DNA of 64,000 bases from Alnus glutinosa (taxonomy: Eukaryota; Streptophyta; Magnoliopsida; Fagales; Betulaceae), in the NCBI RefSeq assembly GCF_958979055.1, contig NC_084886.1:6033001-6097000 (forward strand), in the 5' to 3' direction. Numbering within the stretch: position 1 is the stretch's first letter; each line of letters begins with the position of its first letter. Of the stretch, positions 12,105 through 22,652 are shown in pieces. The position numbers were made by a program, and so were the translations under genes. The notes below the pieces were generated by a model. It had not been told where the DNA came from, ran no database searches, and saw only the letters and a program-made list of their open reading frames with translations.

Positions 12105-14249
12105 CTACTCACGGCAGCTCTGATGCTCTGAAGCAGTACTTTTATTGTTCCCACCATCAGAAGCGGTATCGCTATTGTCGCCACCATCTAACGTGCAGTT
12201 ATGGTCCTCTGAAGAAATTATGTTGTCGTTCCCGCCGTCAACTGTTTCAAAAAAAAAAGAATAAGAATAAGACTAAACAAAATGGGAGCTCAAACATGGT
12301 TCTCGCAAATACTAGGTGGATTTCAGTGGTTGTGCTCTAGGACATAGATCATCTATTGCACATACCTTCTTCACCGCCATCATCTGCAGGAGCATAAGCT
12401 GAGCGCCTTGAACGAACTTGCTGGTGTGGCGTGGGCTGATGACCATAATAAAGACAAGACAAATAAAAAAAGGTACGAAAAAGAAAGAGCATAGTTAGAA
12501 CTACCGCAAATGGAAGAGTGAAATACACGCGCACACACGAGGAAAAAAAAAAAAAAGAAAGAAAGAAAGAAAGAAAAGAAAAGAAAAGAAAAAGCATCCT
12601 TAGATGTAGGCTTTGACATTAACTTTGTGTTGCTGTGAATTAACTGGCAGGTTTCAACTTTATGCCCCATGAATTAACTGGTTACTTTTTATTTGTTTAT
12701 TTTCTTCTTTTTTTCCCTTTTTGAGGGAGTTGCCACAAATTATCGCAGGAGCAGAAGGTTGGTCACTATGAGGACAACATTGCTTGCCCTAGCCTTTATC
12801 AAAGTGAAATGCTTAGTGATATATTCGGGTAGGCACCAACACAAGCACACCGACTGGTAGTTTAATACATAAAAACTAGCAATAACAAAGATATAATGAT
12901 AGAGCTTTAACTTCCAATGTGAGCACATGGAGATAAATCATCCTTTTAGTATACACCAAGTTGTCTGGAACCAGAGGTGGCAATTTCTTTGTCCAACCCA
13001 TATGAATGACCCGTGTAGAGACGGTCTTTTTTTTCTTTCCAATTTTAGATATGAGTTGGTTTATAGGTAAGATTATCATGACATTAATCCCAAGCAGCTC
13101 CATATATACAATTTAAAACTGTAATAAACAAGACCATGCATTGCTTTTTTTCTTTTTCTTTTTCTTTTTCTTTTTTTCTTTTTTTTTCTGCATAGCATGT
13201 AATGAATAATCTATAAAATTAATGTCTTGATAGGTTGTGTCTAAACATGAAGTAAAAAAACCAGACAGCCTTAACAACAAATACCTGCAACTTTGGGCGG
13301 AGTGCTTCAAGGGGTCCTTTGGGCTTTTGTGCTCCTTGCTGTTCAACATGTCAAAGAGGTGGGACAAGACATTAGGCATTTAAACTAGAAATCACGCAGT
13401 CACTATCAAAATTCAGAGTTATAGTTACAGTTACTTGAGATTTCTAAAGCAGTCAAAATGAGTACCTTTCCCAATGCCCAATCAGCAGAATCAAAATAAG
13501 CACGTTCATGATCCTGGCATAAAATGACATTTATTTGTGGTGATTTTCACTTGGTAAACTAGGACTGCATAAATATCCTCACAGAGAGAGAGAGAGAGAG
13601 AGAGAGAGGATCAAAAAGAAAAAACATTCACCTTTGATATCAGTGGAGGCTTCCTAGGTAATAGCCCCCCATACTTCTTCTTGATAATTTCCTCCTGCAG
13701 AAGGCAGAATAGTAGAGACAATGATTCTAGTGAATAAGTCCATATGAGACACATGATGACCATGGACGATAACAGGAAATTCTACAAAAAACTTATTCTA
13801 TCGATTAAACAGATTTTATGCACACCACCTTTCAATTCTGGGGAAGTAAACAGCTTTGCCTCTAATAATTTTATATTATTTTATGGGTCCGTGGCTTGCA
13901 GGGAAACCAAGAACTGTTTCAAAATTTTGGCCAAAGAAATTTTTTCTTCAGGATTTCATGAGATACTTCAGTATAAATGACAGAGCAGGAGACAAGAGTT
14001 TTTAAAGGTCTAAGTCTTTATTGTCCACTATCCTTACTATTTAAAAAGCCCCTATACTTACATAAACTAACCAAACTGTGAAACGAAGATGCAGCACTAT
14101 ACCTCCTGCTGGGGTGAAGGCATGGGATTCTCATCATTTTGATCCAAAGCTTTAAGGTCTTTCATAGAACTGTCGCCATCCACTTGATTGTTAAGAGTAT
14201 TATCAGTAGGCTCCTGCTCCTTTAGGTCCTCAATATTTGTGCCTGACAT
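12105..14249 (-). CDS. Endosulfine-family protein (ENSA/ARPP19 type)
   Basis: Six coding exons join in frame: 14103-14249, 13632-13694, 13466-13513, 13285-13338, 12366-12435 and 12105-12241, 172 aa. The conserved endosulfine core is KKKYGGLLPRKPPLISK, then RAYFDSADWALGKQG, then KGPLEALRPKLQ. In animals and yeast the family Ser in FDSGDY is phosphorylated by Greatwall/Rim15 and the protein then inhibits PP2A-B55. Here the Ser is S79 in FDSADW. The acidic N-terminal 49 residues and the Gly/Asp/Ser-rich tail (exon 6, VDGGNDN to HQSCRE) are low complexity. A noncoding first exon lies at about 15944-16080 (donor GATCAG/GTTTGA), giving a leader intron of about 1.7 kb. As I recall, Arabidopsis AT1G69510 is the counterpart. 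Confidence 0.92.
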
Positions 14250-14805
14250 TTTTTGTTTTCTGCATGGTTGACAACAATGCCGGTGAACAAATGATTTTAC
14301 ATCTTTCACAAATGTGAGACCAGATTTTAAAATTGTCAAGTGCAGGCTTTCAGTGCACTGTCCAAATAGAATAGAGAGATTGCACAGCAATTACACTGCA
14401 GATGAAATGAGTCCATTCATGTTGCCGGTAAAAATAATGAAGTCACAAACATATGTGATATGCCAGCAAAATGACACAGAGAAGGCCCTGTAATGCGCTA
14501 TAAACATGAATTAGTTCATTAGTGTCTGACATCACAAAAATTACGGTAGTAACAACACCTTATACAACTGTTCTTATAACACACTTCCATTCTTGCCATT
14601 TTTGCTTGCCCACTTTCATCTCAGCATCCTCCAAACAGACCCATTTTTCTTGGCACAACTTTTTATGTACTAAAAACACTTTTTAAGCTCCTTAACGCAA
14701 TCTTAAACATGCTCTAACTCTAAGATCTCAATCTCTTCTATATTTTCTCCTTTCCAGTTGAATGTCAATACATGACACATATGATTGCTTGCAAGTTCCA
14801 AATAT

Positions 14806-15278
14806 TGTTACGTGTGTAGTTATTGTTAGGTAGTAGGTCTATTAGGAAGTATTGTCTATTAGGTTATTCAGTTCAATAGTAGTGTTTTATTGCTTTATTA
14901 GTTGTTCAGTTTATTAGTTGTTTTATCAATTTACTATTGTTATGTGGGTAGATGTCTCATGTCTATCTTTTTATGTTGTTATTTGAGTAAGTTTATGTTT
15001 ATCTCTTTTATCTTTATTTTTTAGGAGTCTTGTTGATAACAGATTAGGTTGTTGAGTTAGGAGTCAAATAGAAGTTCTATTTCATGTGGAACTCTATTTT
15101 CCATTGTATTTTGCTCTTTTAAATACTGCTTTGTTATTGAATAAAATGAATGAATCAAGTAAATTATCAAACTTTGTATTTGTGAGTTCCGAGCACCTCT
15201 AATTGCTCAATCAAGGAGGTCTAGGATTCCTTGAAAATCCTACAATAGGAGGTCTAGAATTCCTCAAAAATTCTAACA
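14806..15278 (+). mobile_element. Solo LTR-like fossil of an LTR retrotransposon
   Basis: A 473-bp segment bounded by TGTTA and TAACA, with a promoter-like and polyadenylation-like interior (AATAAAATGAATGAATC). No internal domains accompany it, so it looks like a solo LTR in the endosulfine leader intron. The superfamily is unassigned, probably Copia type. A clean target duplication is not seen, suggesting an old insertion. Confidence 0.55.
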
Positions 15279-15943
15279 TATCTTTCCTTTTTTGTTGATT
15301 CGCATCCTACGTTATGTAAGCACGTAACAAATATGTTCTAACTACCAATTGCAATTGTTCCCTATCGCCGCCTGAAAATGTAAAATGTCATATTTACGCA
15401 CTTTTTTCTTTAAGTTGGTTTATCCTTTTTTTTTATCATTTTTTTTTAATTGTTTTGAGAGAAGTTGGTCTATCCTAATCATCTTGCAATTAATTTATTA
15501 CGACGGTTATTTATCATGTACACCATGACCCTAACGAAACTTCAATAAATGCCATAACCAATTCATGCGCAAGTCATTTCAGTTGCCAAATTATGTATGA
15601 GAGCATAACGATTCTTAATTGATCTGACTGTGGAACTGGTCAGAGCTACCGTTAATGGTCCTTAATTAAGAAAGGGACTTGGGCAGTAAACAAAAGATTA
15701 ATCATAAGAAACTACCAAGGTAGTTTTCAAGCATTCAAATCATTGACCATTTCACGCAGAATCACAAATAAAAACCCGAAAGAAAAAAGACCCAGATGCG
15801 CAAAGCTGACAATCTATAATGGGCTGCAAACTTCTTTGGACAACAATGAATTTCGATATTGATATTGATGAACACGAAGCTCGTTATATAGCATGGCAAT
15901 AAGAGAATAAAGAAAGGGGGCAGACGTGAAGGTGGGTTCAAAC

Positions 15944-16080
15944 CTGATCGGATCCGACTGAGAAGCTGATGGAGAAATGGGGGCTCCTACCCGAATTCAC
16001 TTTCCGATCAGAGCGAATCAGATTGGAGACTACGCAGCACGCACTACGCAGAAAATCTTTGAGCGTGAGTTCGGGCTGGT
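15944..16080 (-). other. Probable noncoding first exon of the endosulfine gene
   Basis: GC-richer minus-strand segment with a CT-rich leader, ending at the donor GATCAG/GTTTGAACC. The coding exon begins after an acceptor, CATGCAG, a few bases before the ATG at 14249. The transcription start, near 16080, is not defined by sequence. Confidence 0.45.
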
Positions 16081-16164
16081 CATGGACTCACGGGCTTGGA
16101 GATTAAGTGGGTTTTGTAATGGAAAATCGGCTTGAAGAGCTGGACTGGGCCTGAATTTTAAGCT

Positions 16165-16432
16165 TTAGTCCAAAAATTCAGATTTAAAAATAATAATTTT
16201 TAAATGTACGATTTAAAAATATGATTTTTAAAAACGTAGTTAAGCATTTAAAAAAGTCTTAATTTAATTTTTAAAATTGTGTGTTTCAAAATAGCATTCC
16301 TTATAACTTGAAAAAACATATTTTTTTTATTTTTCTGTTTTCAAATCATAATTTTTTAAAAACGCAATTTCAAACGATTCATTATTTACAATTCATACTT
16401 TTTATTTATAAAATCGCAATATCAAACACGAG
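16165..16432. repeat. Degraded relative of the PIF/Harbinger MITE at 61.9 kb
   Basis: Repeated ATTTTTAAA and AATCGCAAT motifs, with a right end (AAAATCGCAATATCAAACACG, 21 bp at about 16411-16431) that echoes the terminal sequence of the element at 61942. The left end is unclear. Confidence 0.35.
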
Positions 16433-16779
16433 AAAATGCATAACCATTTTTGGAGTAGTGTTGAGTCAAAGTCTCTACGGTTCGTATTTGCTCCTTATCA
16501 TAATAGACACATCACACGCACCACGCATCCCTTGGTTGACAAATGATCAATAGAAATCTCACCGCTCATCTTCACTTTCATGCTCATCTAGTCATTTTTG
16601 TATTTTCTAAGGAATTCAATTTCGAATTTTGTAGTATTTTCTTGTCTTGTGTGAGTCAATTTATCGTAATTTTTTACGGTTACAGGGGATTTGCCAAAAG
16701 AAAACAGCTATGTTGTCTTATCAAAATTTTCTTTTTTGTGCTTGTTTGCCAGCAAAATGAAAGAGAAATAAAATATTTG

Positions 16780-17260
16780 TTGTGACAGACTAAAATTTCA
16801 AGATCACCAAGAAAGTAGAAAAATATAGAATAGAAAATAATACAATCACATGAGAAACTACGATTTAAGTAGTTCAGCTTAAGAAGCTTACATCTTCTGG
16901 CGGAAACGATCCTAGAAAAATTCACTATCAAAATGATAGAGTACAAAAAGTAGTACAAAGAAAATCACTTAAACCTAGAAGCCCTAATACACCCTTCTCT
17001 CACTCTCACACAAAAAAGAGAAGTAAATACAAAAGAAAAAACATTTCTTAGTTCTCTTCCCTTTCGACACACCAAAGAAAAATAGTGAGAATATATACAT
17101 GTGAGACAAATTGGTGTAACTTATCTCTCTCCCAAAGGCGCTAGTGTTCTCAATGTGTGCATGCAGCTCTAATCTCTCTTCTTCTTGTATGTGTATATGT
17201 TTTTCGCACACCACCACAGGAGGTGGTGAAATTTGCACACAAATTGTATACACAACATGG
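16780..17260 (-). mobile_element. Possible LTR fossil
   Basis: The sequence resembles the LTR class that carries a 'cacaagattta(cg)tggttc..tacgtcc' type stretch, read here in minus orientation. Boundaries are approximate and no internal region is seen. Low-confidence family call. Confidence 0.3.
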
Positions 17261-17641
17261 CATATACTCTTTAGTTAATTCATGCCGTTTTACTTTACCT
17301 ACTTTTTTTTTTCCCCCCCTTGTTCTATACTCAATTCATCTTTATGCGAGAAGATATATATATATATATATATACACTTCTTCTTCTTTAACTTTTCCAT
17401 GGCAACTTGTGGAGTTTGTGTAATTAGTTTTGAACTTAAATAGTAATTGAATTAAGGGCATTGAACAGTAGCAAATATGTAAAGAGCACTTGTTAATTAA
17501 TTAATATTCATGGCATGCTTCATCGGAGTAGGAAGAAGGCCCATATTAGTTTAATTAAAATATATCCACAACGATGAGCAGGTATATAGGATTATTGGAT
17601 TTACTGATATAATACAAAAGCTCCAGCCATCCTAAGTTTAC

Positions 17642-17644
<3 letters not shown>

Positions 17645-17703
<59 letters not shown>
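17645..17703. repeat. (TA)n microsatellite upstream of CASP
   Basis: About 56 bp of uninterrupted TA, roughly 240 bp upstream of the CASP start codon. Confidence 0.95.
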
Positions 17704-17707
<4 letters not shown>

Positions 17708-17941
17708 TATATATGATCATGAACCCCATCACAGAATGACACTTGGCCTGCTTATAGAAGCAAGCTAGACAACTTGCCTAAGCCTAACCTATCCCACTTT
17801 GATTGTTTCCAAGTGGTGGGTTCTTTTAGAAACTCCAAATCTGCTTTCGTGTGATGATTGGTATAAAGGCATGCATGCCTTAATTGTCAAACAGTCTGAG
17901 CTGATGATCATAGCTAGCATCATCAATCAATCCCAAAGAAA

Positions 17942-19588
17942 ATGAAAGCGGCTGCAGGACCAGTACCTGAGGCTGGGGGTGAAGCTTCTTCAACGCCACA
18001 AAGGGTGATCAATAGAGGGCTTTCTATAATGGACTTGGTTCTTCGAATTATTGCAGCTGTCGGAACGCTAGCAAGTGCGGTGGCAGTGGGAACAACGGAC
18101 CAAACACTTCCATTTTTCACACAGTTTTTCCAATTTACGGCCCAATATAATGATATTCCCACGTTCACGTAAGTAATATATTGTCACCTGTTAATTATAT
18201 ATATATTGAGATCGATCAATTACTTAAAGTTAACGTTAGTTAAGTGATCTATAATATTAAACTACAGGTTCTTTATGATCGCGAATTCGATTGTATGCGC
18301 CTACCTTGTTCTTTCTCTTCCCCTATCTGTCTTCCATATCATCAGGTCGCGGAGTGGTGCAGCAAAAAAGAGTAGGATCATCTTGCTCATCTTTGACACG
18401 GTAATGATACTCGTCTAAGCAAGTTAATTAAGAACTATATATATAGTTGCTTAGAATTAAGATCAAGTAGTACGTGTTGTGAGAAGACATTACAACTAAT
18501 TAATCATTGTTAGATGTATATTTTATATTAAGTACTTGGTTATGTTACATATTACCTTGGTTTGTTTTCTTATATGAATATTTCTCATTTAGGTCATTAG
18601 AAATTTGATTGCCACTTTATATATATATATTCTATTTCTTCATTGGGTTTATTCAATTTCTTAATTAGTTTAGGTCTACTTTAGGTTTACTTGTTCATCA
18701 CTCCTAGTCTCTCTATAAATTGGGAGCATTGTAATATAGTTTAATATAGTGAATACACAAAATGTTACACATACGTTTCTTTTCGCTTCCGTTCTCTTTT
18801 CTTTCTCTTTCATATTAATATTTTTATTTTATATTTTTAATATATTTCTACAGGTATCATAGCTTTCCTACATAATTAATCATATTGTTTAGAAAATTTT
18901 GCCCCCAAGAGCACCCAAAGCTAATTCCTTTTTTTAATCTTTCTTTCTTTTCTCTCCATTGATCATATGATTTCAAAGCTTCTTTATATGTTAGAATATA
19001 AATTAAATGTGTAAATTCACCCATGCTTTTAAGTAGTGATTTAACATACATGTATATATATAAGATCAGATGTCATGAATTTGAATCATGTCTTCATAAT
19101 TTACTTTTCATTTCAATTAAATATTATACGTCTTAGACCTCATTCATTTAAATAGAAAAAATTTGAAGGCGCACGTGAATCACTCATAGTGTTATAATTA
19201 ATATATAAATTAAATGTTCAAATTCAACCATTCTCAATTATCAACTGATCATTTCAAGTAAAACCATTCTTATCTACTTATCCCAAGCGGTGATTTAACA
19301 ATATATAGGCACCATAATCGAAGAAATCTTAATTAAACTTTGTATTTAAAGAATATATCAAATTTTGTTAAGGTAATGCTGGCTCTTCTCACTGCTGGAG
19401 CTTCTGCAGCGGCAGCTATAGTATACTTGGCATACAACGGCAACGCAAGTGCCAACTGGTCTGCATTTTGCCAACAATTCGATTCCTTCTGTGAGCGCAT
19501 CTCTGGGTCCTTAATCGGCTCTTTTGGAGGAATACTCCTACTTCTACTGCTAATTTTTACCTTAGCCGTGGCAATATCTCGACACTGA
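17942..19588 (+). CDS. Casparian strip membrane domain protein (CASP type)
   Basis: Exons 17942-18168, 18268-18400 and 19373-19588 join in frame to 191 aa. Four membrane segments lie at about 31-50, 77-99, 111-138 and 165-188. The first extracellular loop contains [20 protein letters not shown] (about 55-74), the signature loop of Casparian-strip-forming CASPs rather than most CASP-like proteins. Other family marks are the Arg in TM1 (VLRII), the Asp in TM3 (IFDT, D119) and two Cys in the second loop (FCQQF and FCERI). CASPs form a plasma-membrane scaffold in root endodermis that directs lignin deposition. The start Met gives a normal short cytosolic N-terminus. Intron 2 (972 bp) contains an LTR fossil. 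PNSL2 lies convergent 354 bp downstream. Confidence 0.93.
18509..18852 (+). mobile_element. Copia-type LTR fossil in CASP intron 2
   Basis: An approximately 344-bp segment starts with TGTTAG and ends with CTACA. It carries a TATAAAT-like box followed by a transcribed-looking region. Just after it is GGTATCATAGC, close to the Met-tRNA primer-binding sequence usual in Copia elements. Only the LTR and a trace of the adjoining region remain. Confidence 0.5.
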
Positions 19589-19942
19589 ATGATCGATGAT
19601 CTATATATATATATATATATGATCATCTAAGTATATATATATATATGCACAAGTTACATCTTATATATGTATTATAATGTGCGTGCTTGTTTAATTACTC
19701 TCGATCTTATATCTTGGAGTTTGTTTCAGGCTTTGATGTTTATACAAGTACTTCTTTTCCAAATCTTTCAACATTTCTCTTCACATTACATCATTTAAGC
19801 TGCATTTTACATGAAAAAAAAAAACAACAAAGACTGCCAATTAAGAGTTTAGCAGAAGTCTCCTAAAATTCAACATCTTTTCTTTTCATCACCTTAATTG
19901 TATCTGCAACTCCTTGCAGTACTATATATATATATATATAGG

Positions 19943-20859
19943 CTAAACAAATAGTGCCACAAGATCATCTATTGATTTCAATGTCTTCTCGTAGTATAGG
20001 TACGATTCATATACTTTTGGCGTCCGAACATAATAGTCAAGCTGAAACATAAATCATTATCATTACTCAGAATATATATGAACATTAATTTCTCCACCTT
20101 TCAAAGATGGAAGGTTTATTGTATAAGAAAAATGTTCAATCTGCTACAACTTTTACTATAATTTTTTTACAAAGACAATTCATAATTGATAAAATTAAAT
20201 TGACAGTAAAAATAGATCACTTTTGTAAATAAAATCTCAAAAGAAAACTAATATGTCCACTTGTACGGATATTTCTTACCAAAAAAGCTTCTCATTTTTT
20301 TAGAGTGAGTTTGAAATTGAAGATTTCCCATAATTAATTTATTTAAGCTCTTAAATGGTAGAGAAATTACCTCAAGCATGTTATCTACCAACTCGTTAGC
20401 AGTTTTAACATAATCGTCCCGGCGGCCGTCGGGCAACGTAGTGATGGCATTTTTAAGATCCTGAGAAAGATAAGCCTGCTTGAGGCGAATGTAAAAGATG
20501 ACATATCTCCAAGACATGGTCTCCAACATGTCCCTAATGCTGTGCAGCCCCTCAGCAGTTTGCCTAATCCTCGCCACCGCGTCTTCCGGTGACAAGCCCG
20601 GCTCAAAAAAATGTTCCCTTATGAATGAACGCGTGCCCCAATTCTGGGCTAGTGCTTGCGGGGTTCCGAGCAGACCAAGCGCCGCCATTGAAGTAGTGGC
20701 AAACAAAGTCGTCACAAATTGTCGTCGGTGGGTCGACACATTTTCTTCACCCGGAAATGAGGCTTCAACTTTTGGGAATGAGCTTCTTTTCGGGCTGCGG
20801 CTGCGGGGTTTGGCGAGTTGGGCGTGGAGGGGAGTGGTCGTGTGAGTGAAGGTGGACAT
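19943..20859 (-). CDS. PNSL2: Photosynthetic NDH subunit of lumenal location 2 (PsbQ-like)
   Basis: Exons 20371-20859 and 19943-20041 join to 195 aa. The N-terminus is a bipartite thylakoid transit peptide: a basic Ser-rich plastid signal, then a twin-Arg motif RRQFV (45-49), a hydrophobic stretch and an A-L-A cleavage site near residue 71. The mature part carries GLSPEDAVARIRQTAEGL, MSWRYVIFYIRLKQAYLSQD and, in exon 2, YYVRTPKVYESYLYYEKTL, which match the PsbQ-like PNSL2 family (Arabidopsis AT1G14150, as I recall). PNSL2 belongs to the lumenal subcomplex of the chloroplast NDH complex, which drives cyclic electron flow around photosystem I. Length matches the family. It converges on the CASP gene. 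Confidence 0.93.
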
Positions 20860-21564
20860 GATTGATGGCTCAAGGAGGAACTCAGCTCATAAGAAATTGT
20901 GGTGGTACCGTAATTAAGGGGGATTTCTGATTGAAAATCCAACATGGACCTTAGCTTCACGCCACGTGGTAGTTATCTTATTTTAGAACAGACGAACCAG
21001 CAGCAACAGTTTGAGGTCCTTGTGAATGAAAGACTTTAAACCGAGACATGCCAACCAGGCCCAGTGGGTGAGCATGGTCCAGAGCCCAATGATACACCTA
21101 ATTATGATTATGATAAATTCATCAAATCTTTTTCGATTTTTTTTTTTTTTTTTTTTAGATGCGTGAAAAAGAAATTACATTAATTAGGACTGGGCAACCC
21201 AAAACATAATGAATGAAAGTACGCGGAGGCAATGCTTCCGAAGATGCGGGCCTATTGAGCCTTGACACACATGCTAAAAACCTGGGCCACCAGTGAAGGT
21301 GGCAAAGGGTGGATGCAGAATCCATAGGATCCAAACACCACGTGGTAACTATTACAGAGATCACAACAGAATATATAACAAAAAATTCTACATAACATAA
21401 AAATACAACAGAAACACACAAATCTAAATGCCCAGAAATACAAAAGATGGAAAAAAATCACAACAACAATACAACAGCAGCATCTAAACGGCGGTAAGGC
21501 AGGGACTCGGAGTCCCCGAAGATGGCGCATGTAGACCACGCACCTACTCCGGAGGACCTCTCTC

Positions 21565-21745
21565 TAGGACTGAGCAGATCCCCGCAAAACCCGCCCCGCC
21601 CCGCAAAAACCGCCCCAACCCTCCTCGCAGAGCCCAAAACCTGCACCCATGGGGCGGGTTTTGGGGCTGTTTTTGGCCCCCCCGCGCGGTGCGGGGCAGG
21701 TTGCAGGGGGGACCCTTGAATTTTCTCGGGTCCCCGCCCCGCATA

Positions 21746-21783
<38 letters not shown>

Positions 21784-22652
21784 AAAAAAAGAAAAGAGGA
21801 AGAAAGCGGCACTCGACAGAAACAAAAAGTCAAAAACAAACCCTAAGTCCCTAACTTCTAACCTCTCTTCTCTAACTCCCTGACCTTCCTTGCGCCGCAG
21901 CCCCCTACTGCCCCCTTGCACACGGACTCGATCAGCTTGGACAAGAGCTTGGCCTCGTCGCCGCCGGAGGGGTCGGCCTCGCCGCGAAGGTATCCGTAGG
22001 CAATCAGCTTCTGGATGCAATCGACGGCGGGATCGACGATCTTTAGAACGCCGGAGTTGGCGGCGTTGATGAGCGGGCTGATTATGGACTCGGAATCGGC
22101 GAGGGAGTACTCGGTGGTGCCGCCATCGTGGAGTGGACCTGGGCCTGAGGAATTGGGCTCGGCCTCGGCCTCAGGCTTGGAAGGGGAAGCGAGCTTCTCG
22201 ACTCGAGGACGGACTTGCAGTCGTGGGCGAGCCTGGATTGCTTGCGCCAAGAAGCGTTCTTGATGATCTTCTCGAGCGCAGGGGAGACCACCTGGCTTAG
22301 CCGGGAATCGGCTTCCGAAGAAGCCATTCCCGTGTTCGGAGATTGGAGGGGCGGCTCAATGAATCAGATCTAGAGTGAACAGGAACCGGGGACGGTTTTG
22401 CCTTGTGGAAGCTCGGTAAAGGAGGATGTTGCTAGCTCGCCGAGCAACGGTGGGTCAAAACCCGCGGGGATCCCCGCATACCCGCAGGGATCCCCGCCCC
22501 GCCCCTCAACCCCACCCCATCCCCACCCGCCCCGTGCGGGTGCAGGGGGCAATATGCGGGGTGCGGGTTCCCTTTGGGGAACCCGCACCTCTGCGGGGCG
22601 GGGGCAAAAAAACCCCATCCCCGCCCCCCCCCCCGCCCCATGCTCAGCCCTA
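21565..22652. mobile_element. Non-autonomous hAT-like transposon carrying a captured gene exon
   Basis: The termini are TAGGACTGAGCA (21565-21576) and TGCTCAGCCCTA (22641-22652), reverse complements with one mismatch. The perfect 8-bp direct repeat CCTCTCTC lies at 21557-21564 and 22653-22660. The TIR form (TAGGGCTG) and 8-bp duplication point to the hAT superfamily. Both subterminal regions (21576-21750, 22440-22640) are extremely GC-rich, with hairpin-forming CCCGC/GCGGG runs. Between them lies a minus-strand copy of the first exon of a BIG ARF-GEF gene. No transposase is present. The TIRs are nearly identical and the duplication is intact, so the insertion looks fairly recent. Confidence 0.85.
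21915..22380 (-). pseudogene. Captured first exon and 5' UTR of a BIG-type ARF guanine-exchange factor
   Basis: Minus strand from ATG 22327: MASSEADSRLSQVV, then ALEKIIKNASWRK, DCKSVLE, then after a frame change SPSKPEAEAEPNSS, LADSESIISPLINA and YGYLRGEADPSGG to LIESVCK. This is the N-terminus of brefeldin-A-inhibited guanine-exchange proteins (BIG family; Arabidopsis BIG1-3), which activate ARF GTPases in vesicle traffic. The full protein is about 1,750 aa; only about 130 codons are here and no Sec7 domain. The single frameshift is explained by a tandem 5-bp duplication (TCGAG twice, about 22198-22207). Homology stops after VCK, the exon 1 boundary I recall for these genes. It is enclosed in the hAT-like element. 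Confidence 0.8.
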
